Origin: Paraburkholderia sp. BL21I4N1
GTDB taxonomy: Bacteria > Pseudomonadota > Gammaproteobacteria > Burkholderiales > Burkholderiaceae
Reading direction: 5' to 3'
Length of the DNA stretch: 64,000 bases
Assembly (NCBI RefSeq): GCF_002973525.1
Contig: NZ_PVEN01000007.1
Location: 186,001-250,000, forward strand
In this document: piece after piece, positions 60,274 to 64,000 of the stretch
Position numbering within the stretch: position 1 is the stretch's first letter
Layout: each line of letters begins with the position of its first letter
Notes under the pieces: generated by a model
Seen by the model: only the letters and a program-made list of their open reading frames with translations
Told to the model about the DNA's origin: nothing
The model's database searches: none
Program-made: the position numbers and the translations under genes

Positions 60274-60678
60274 ATGCGCCAACTTCATCTCAAGTCGCTG
60301 GTGGCCTCCGCGCTGCTGCTCGGCACGCTGACAGGCTATGGCACCGCCTATGCGCAAGGGGCGCCGCAGGCGATTACGGAAAAACGCACGAACGTGGTCC
60401 AACTCGCAAGTGGTTATCGCGCATCGAAACTGAGCGGCGCCGACGTGTACAACCGGAATAAAGATACCATCGGCACGCTGGACGATCTGATCGTGTCGCC
60501 GAGCGGCGATCGCGGCACCTACGCGATTCTTTCCGTTGGCGGATTTCTTGGCATGGGCAAGCATCTGGTGGCCGTGCCGTTCAACGATCTGCAGATCGAC
60601 AACCGCCGGGTCGTGCTACCGGACGCTACTAAAAAATCGCTCGAGGCGCTGCCGGAGTTCAAGTACGCGCCAGATTGA
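60274..60678 (+). CDS. Secreted PRC-barrel protein
   Basis: A 134-residue protein from the ATG at 60274, ribosome site AGGGAGA. Signal peptide to about residue 27 (LLGTLTGYGTAYA). The PRC-barrel (about 45-125) has LSGADVYNRNKDTIGTLDDLIVSPSGDRGTYAILSVGGFLGMGKHLVAVPF. PRC-barrels often stabilise or bind other proteins. Periplasmic; function unknown. Confidence 0.85.
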   Translation: MRQLHLKSLVASALLLGTLTGYGTAYAQGAPQAITEKRTNVVQLASGYRASKLSGADVYNRNKDTIGTLDDLIVSPSGDRGTYAILSVGGFLGMGKHLVAVPFNDLQIDNRRVVLPDATKKSLEALPEFKYAPD

Positions 60679-60705
60679 GCGATCTGTGAGGATCGCGGTT
60701 GGACT

Positions 60706-61427
60706 TTATTCTTCGTGCTTGATGTTCAGGCGTAATCGGGCTGCCGCGATCGACTGATGAAGCTTGGCCTGCAGGGTTTCCCGTGGGGGCAAAACGGTCA
60801 GATACTCCGCAACGTGGATGCCGCTCTTGTCGAGTTCGAGCTCAGCAGCACGTCCGACGACACACGCTGCTCCTGCCGCAATTGCGCGAGGTCGTGTCTT
60901 ACAGCCTCATCGGGCCTCCGCGAAATCGCGGTGCGCTCGAATAGCATCGAACTGATGCGCTCCTGCAACTGTCGTGACGACCAGCGTTCGAGTCGGCACA
61001 ATTCGAGGTAAAACTCGCGTTTCAGCGGATCTTCGATGTACAGGAGCGCCTTGATATGCGTCCAACTCAATTCTCTCCGCACCGCGGAGAGAATGTTGTC
61101 GTCAGGAAAAATCTCGGCGGCCCGCAGGCAATGACGCAACTGCTGCGCACTCCAGCCGCGGCCATATTCAGCGGTGAGGGTTCGCGCAAGCGATGCAATC
61201 ACCCGCTGTCCGTACTCGGCACGCGCACCATTGAGCACCTCCGCGCGAATGCACCGTCCCACCTCCCAGTACAGCAGGGTTAGCTCTGCATTGACGGCGG
61301 CTGCGGCGCGCTCCCGTGCCGAATCGATCAGTTGCCGGACTTCGGAAAGTAGAGGGGCGCGCGTAAGGGCGCTCGGTGAGAACCGGACTTTCAACCACAA
61401 GCCGCCCTCACGACGGCCCGGCCGCAT
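60706..61427 (-). pseudogene. DUF1016/PDDEXK nuclease gene with internal deletion
   Basis: The open frame 60798-61427 encodes the DUF1016 N-terminal domain (residues about 20-185: ELTLLYWEVGRCIRAEVL, GRGWSAQQLRHCLRAAEIF, LSWTHIKALLYIEDPLKREFY, LFERTAISRRPDEA). In intact members of this YhcG-like family a PD-(D/E)XK nuclease domain of about 150 residues follows. Here the frame ends in unrelated sequence (SSNSTRAASTLRSI). In another frame just downstream, 60706-60846 codes for the family C-terminal tail (ELDKSGIHVAEYLTVLPPRE, then KLHQSIAAAR). The nuclease core is therefore lost by an internal deletion with a frameshift at about 60845. The gene is likely non-functional as a nuclease. Confidence 0.75.
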
Positions 61428-61866
61428 GCAGCGCCGCCGCCGACTCGAGCACTCGCAACAGCCGCTCAGGCGTCAACGGCTTCGCGCAATGCGCATCGAA
61501 ACCGACCGCCTTGGCGCGCGCCCGGTCGTCGCGCGACGCGAAAGCGGTACACGCCACCAGTAACATATGCGAGGTGTCGGGATGCGCGCGCAAACGCCGC
61601 GCCAGTTCCAGCCCATCCAGCCCCGGCATCTTGATGTCCAGCACGACCGCAAACGGTTGCCATTCGCAGGCCATCTCGCACACGGCCAGCGGGTCTTCCA
61701 GCGCGCGGCATTCGAAACCGTCCGCGTTCAGCAGCATCTGCAAAGCCTCCGCCGCTTCGCGGTAGTCGTCCACCACCAGCACGCGACGATGCGAAGCCAT
61801 GGCGTACTGAATCGGCCGCCACACCACGACGTCCTCGTTGTCGTCCATTCTGTCGTCGAGCCTCAC
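61408..61866 (-). CDS. Receiver-domain protein (single-domain response regulator)
   Basis: A 152-residue protein; GTG at 61866 with AGGAG upstream. The receiver domain has the VVDDYREA acidic pair, phospho-acceptor Asp in AVVLDIKMPG and the conserved Lys in CAKPLTPE. It has no DNA-binding or enzymatic output. Partner kinase unknown; the gene overlaps the start of the nuclease remnant by 20 bp, probably because that frame is degraded or its true start is internal. Confidence 0.85.
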   Translation of the reverse strand: MRLDDRMDDNEDVVVWRPIQYAMASHRRVLVVDDYREAAEALQMLLNADGFECRALEDPLAVCEMACEWQPFAVVLDIKMPGLDGLELARRLRAHPDTSHMLLVACTAFASRDDRARAKAVGFDAHCAKPLTPERLLRVLESAAALHAAGPS

Positions 61867-62058
61867 CCTTTTCTCCTTGTTCTACCAGCGCCCTGTGCGC
61901 ACAACCCGCGGCATGCGCGCAAGATTCGCTCCCGCGATCCGGCAATATGCGTCTCTCATCGGATGAACTCGCGGAGGCGGGTCACGTCGATAGCATGCAG
62001 TTAACTCGGGGCGCGTCAATAAAAGACAGCGGTGTTTCCAGGGTTTCCGCTCTGAGGG

Positions 62059-63741
62059 TTATCCCGCTCGATCGTCGATAAATCCTTTGAGCATAGCGAG
62101 CGTGTCAGCGTCGTCGATGGTTTTGTCGGACCGCCAGCGCAGCATGCGGGGAAAACGTACCGCGACGCCCGATTTATGACGCGGGCTAGCCTGAATACCT
62201 TCGAAGCCGATTTCAAACACAAGCGTGGGCGTGACGCTGCGCACGGGGCCGAATTTTTCGATCGTGGTCTTGCGTACGATCGCGTCGACCTGGCGCATTT
62301 CGTCGTCGGTCAGGCCGGAATACGCCTTCGCGAACGGCACGAGCGTGCGCATGCCGTTCGCTTCGTCCCACACCGCGAACGTGAAATCCGTGTAGAGACT
62401 CGCGCGGCGGCCGTGACCGCGTTGCGCATAGACCAGCACGGCGTCGACCGCGTACGGATCGATCTTCCACTTCCACCAGGTGCCCGATGCTTTGGTGCGG
62501 CCCACGCCGTACATCGAGTCGCGCTCTTTCAGCATCAGACCTTCCACACCGCGTGCGCGGCTGTCGTCGCGCAGTGCGGCGAGCGTCTGCCAGTCCGGCG
62601 CGTCGATCAAGGGCGACACGCGCAGCAGGTCGCGCGCCGGCGTGCCGTCGATCGACACGGCCAGCGCATCGAGTTGCACACGCCGTTGCGCGAGCGGCGT
62701 CGTGCGCAGATCCTTGCCTTGCCCTTCGAGCAGGTCGTAGGCAAGGAAGGTGGCGGGCGATTCGGCGAGAATCTTTTTGGTCAGCGTTTTACGTGCAATG
62801 CGCGGTTGCAGTCGCGCGAACGGCAAAGGCGCATTCGCGCCGGGCTGCCATGCAAGGATTTCGCCGTCGATCACGCAGCCGTCCGGCAACGCTTCGCCAA
62901 GCGCCGCGACTTCGGGAAAGCGGTCCGTGATCAACTCCTCGCCGCGCGACCACAGCCAGACGCGGCCCGCGCGTTTAACCAGCTGTGCGCGTATGCCGTC
63001 CCACTTCCATTCGATCTGCCACAGCGACGGCGCGCCGAGCGTCGCCGGATCGGCCTGTAACGGATGCGCGAGAAAAAACGGATACGGCAGGCCGAGATCG
63101 CTGTCGTGCCTGAACGGGTCGTGCTGCGCGTCGCTGTCTTTGTCCGTGGCCGGTGGCGCGATCAAACGCAGATAGCGCGCGGCATCGGGCTTCTGTTGCG
63201 AGTCTGTCCAGCCGACCATGCGTTGCGCGATCCGCTTGGGGTCGACGCCCGCCACCTCCGCCAACGCTCGCACCACCAGTTGCCGCGCCACGCCGACCCG
63301 AAAACCGCCGCCGATCAATTTGGTCAACAGAAAACGACCGCTCCAGTCGAGTTCATCCCAATAGCTGAGCAAACGTGTACGTAGTTCGTCGGGCGCGATG
63401 CCGCGCAGTGTCAGCACGCGTTGCTCGATCCATTGCGTAAGACCTAATTCGGAACTGCGTTGAGCAGGCGGCAAGATATGCGCGATGGTCTCGGCCAGAT
63501 CGCCGACCGCGTGATACGACTCTTCGAATAGCCACGGCGGGAGGCCGGCCCGTTCGCGCGCGATCTCGGTCAACTGGCGGGTGGGCACCGATTGACGCGG
63601 CTTACCGCCGGCGAGCAAGTACGACGCCCACGCGGCGTCTTCCGGCGCGGCCACGGAGAAATAGGCGGTCAGCGCCTCGAGTTTGTCGTGTGTGGAGGTG
63701 CTGGCGTCGAGCGCCGTGTACAGGGCGGCGAAGCGTTTCAT
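62059..63741 (-). CDS. ATP-dependent DNA ligase
   Basis: A 560-residue ligase. The helical N-terminal domain (1-190) resembles the DNA_ligase_A_N region of archaeal/eukaryotic type ligases. The adenylation domain has motif I WKWDGIRAQ (nucleophile Lys before DG) and later VEGLMLKERDSMYG. The OB-fold part follows. It seals nicks with ATP. Its start overlaps the exonuclease gene stop by 4 bp, matching the bacterial ligase-associated repair cluster of ligase, MBL exonuclease and Lhr-type helicase. Confidence 0.95.
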   Translation of the reverse strand: MKRFAALYTALDASTSTHDKLEALTAYFSVAAPEDAAWASYLLAGGKPRQSVPTRQLTEIARERAGLPPWLFEESYHAVGDLAETIAHILPPAQRSSELGLTQWIEQRVLTLRGIAPDELRTRLLSYWDELDWSGRFLLTKLIGGGFRVGVARQLVVRALAEVAGVDPKRIAQRMVGWTDSQQKPDAARYLRLIAPPATDKDSDAQHDPFRHDSDLGLPYPFFLAHPLQADPATLGAPSLWQIEWKWDGIRAQLVKRAGRVWLWSRGEELITDRFPEVAALGEALPDGCVIDGEILAWQPGANAPLPFARLQPRIARKTLTKKILAESPATFLAYDLLEGQGKDLRTTPLAQRRVQLDALAVSIDGTPARDLLRVSPLIDAPDWQTLAALRDDSRARGVEGLMLKERDSMYGVGRTKASGTWWKWKIDPYAVDAVLVYAQRGHGRRASLYTDFTFAVWDEANGMRTLVPFAKAYSGLTDDEMRQVDAIVRKTTIEKFGPVRSVTPTLVFEIGFEGIQASPRHKSGVAVRFPRMLRWRSDKTIDDADTLAMLKGFIDDRAG

Positions 63742-64000
63742 GGCGTGCTCGCGCTGGGGAGGGCATCACTGTCCTGCGCGGACGCCATTTCGTCCGCGCC
63801 CGCCGCATCCGCTTCGACCGTGTCGTCGCCGTATTGCGTTTCAAACGCGCCCGCTTCGAGTCCTTGCTCGCGCAACCAACGCACCATCGGTTCGACCGAA
63901 CCATGCGTGACGATCACGCGGCCGGCCTGCGTCGCGTGAATCGCGTTTTGCAGGCTGGGCCAGTCGGCGTGATCCGACAGCACGAAGCCACGGTCGACGC
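63738..64000 (-). CDS. Ligase-associated DNA exonuclease (MBL fold), C-terminal part (5' end outside window)
   Basis: The gene enters from the right edge; only the last 87 codons are seen. GFVLSDHADWPSLQNAI and VIVTHGSVEPMVRWLREQG match the C-terminal part of the beta-lactamase-fold exonuclease of the ligase-associated DNA repair family. Asp/His in SDHADW fit metal binding. The acidic tail (GDDTVEADAAGADE) is unstructured. It is followed by the ligase with 4-bp overlap. Confidence 0.85.
   Translation of the reverse strand, partial: VDRGFVLSDHADWPSLQNAIHATQAGRVIVTHGSVEPMVRWLREQGLEAGAFETQYGDDTVEADAAGADEMASAQDSDALPSASTP

Noticed and set aside
1..64000. tRNA, rRNA, IS elements, phage or CRISPR arrays
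   Set aside because: Looked for transposase-like proteins, terminal inverted repeats, clover-leaf ends and direct repeats; none supported by what can be read here.

Overview
The window is about 64 kb of high-GC chromosome from a beta-proteobacterium, most likely Paraburkholderia or Burkholderia. The protein set (CbpA/CbpM, FNR with regulator pair, FecI/FecR/TonB receptor, EmrAB-type efflux, xfp-ackA, DUF4148 and DUF2934 small proteins) and the codon use fit that group. The genus is inferred from gene content, not from a marker gene. I found no insertion sequence, phage, CRISPR array, tRNA or rRNA. About 60 protein genes are supported; one is cut by each window edge and one looks broken.

Layout. 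1-2.1 kb: end of an ABC solute-binding protein, then a TetR regulator with a DMT/EamA exporter. 2.3-12.9 kb: a low-oxygen/stress block with a small membrane protein, cbpM-cbpA, a CBS-BON protein, a zinc alcohol dehydrogenase, oleate hydratase, a universal stress protein, a PAS histidine kinase with NarL-type regulator, a stand-alone receiver protein, and an FNR-type regulator carrying the four iron-sulfur cysteines. Two good FNR boxes (6233-6246 and 8051-8064) lie in front of the target-like genes. 13-18 kb: a Fur-box-preceded iron-uptake operon (ECF sigma, FecR, TonB receptor, exported protein of unknown role). 18-30 kb: mixed housekeeping and accessory genes, including a solitary mreB paralogue, a secreted metalloprotease, an orphan SLATT protein and a sensor-like/hydrolase/MipA operon.

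30-38 kb: an XRE-cupin regulator with a perfect 12-bp inverted repeat over its start, GNAT, a LysE exporter, a tandem glycine riboswitch leading a DadA-like oxidase, a BON protein, and the xfp-ackA operon for phosphoketolase fermentation to acetate with ATP gain, with a weaker FNR-like box upstream. 38-46 kb: sugar metabolism (6-phosphogluconate dehydrogenase, class I aldolase, sugar-efflux MFS) and small proteins. 46-55.4 kb: a hybrid histidine kinase, a Rieske-ferredoxin reductase flavoprotein and an EmrA/EmrB/OprM-type tripartite efflux operon. 55.5-64 kb: an AI-2E-family permease, glycogen debranching enzyme GlgX, a PRC-barrel protein, a DUF1016 nuclease gene that has lost its catalytic half, a receiver-domain protein, and the ATP-dependent DNA ligase plus MBL-fold exonuclease of the ligase-associated DNA repair cluster.

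The main theme is life at low oxygen. The FNR protein and the kinase/regulator pair can sense oxygen or redox state. Likely targets include a stress protein, an alcohol dehydrogenase, a fatty-acid hydratase and perhaps phosphoketolase/acetate kinase. This resembles the low-oxygen-activated (lxa) locus known from Burkholderia cenocepacia; that parallel is from general knowledge and was not tested here.
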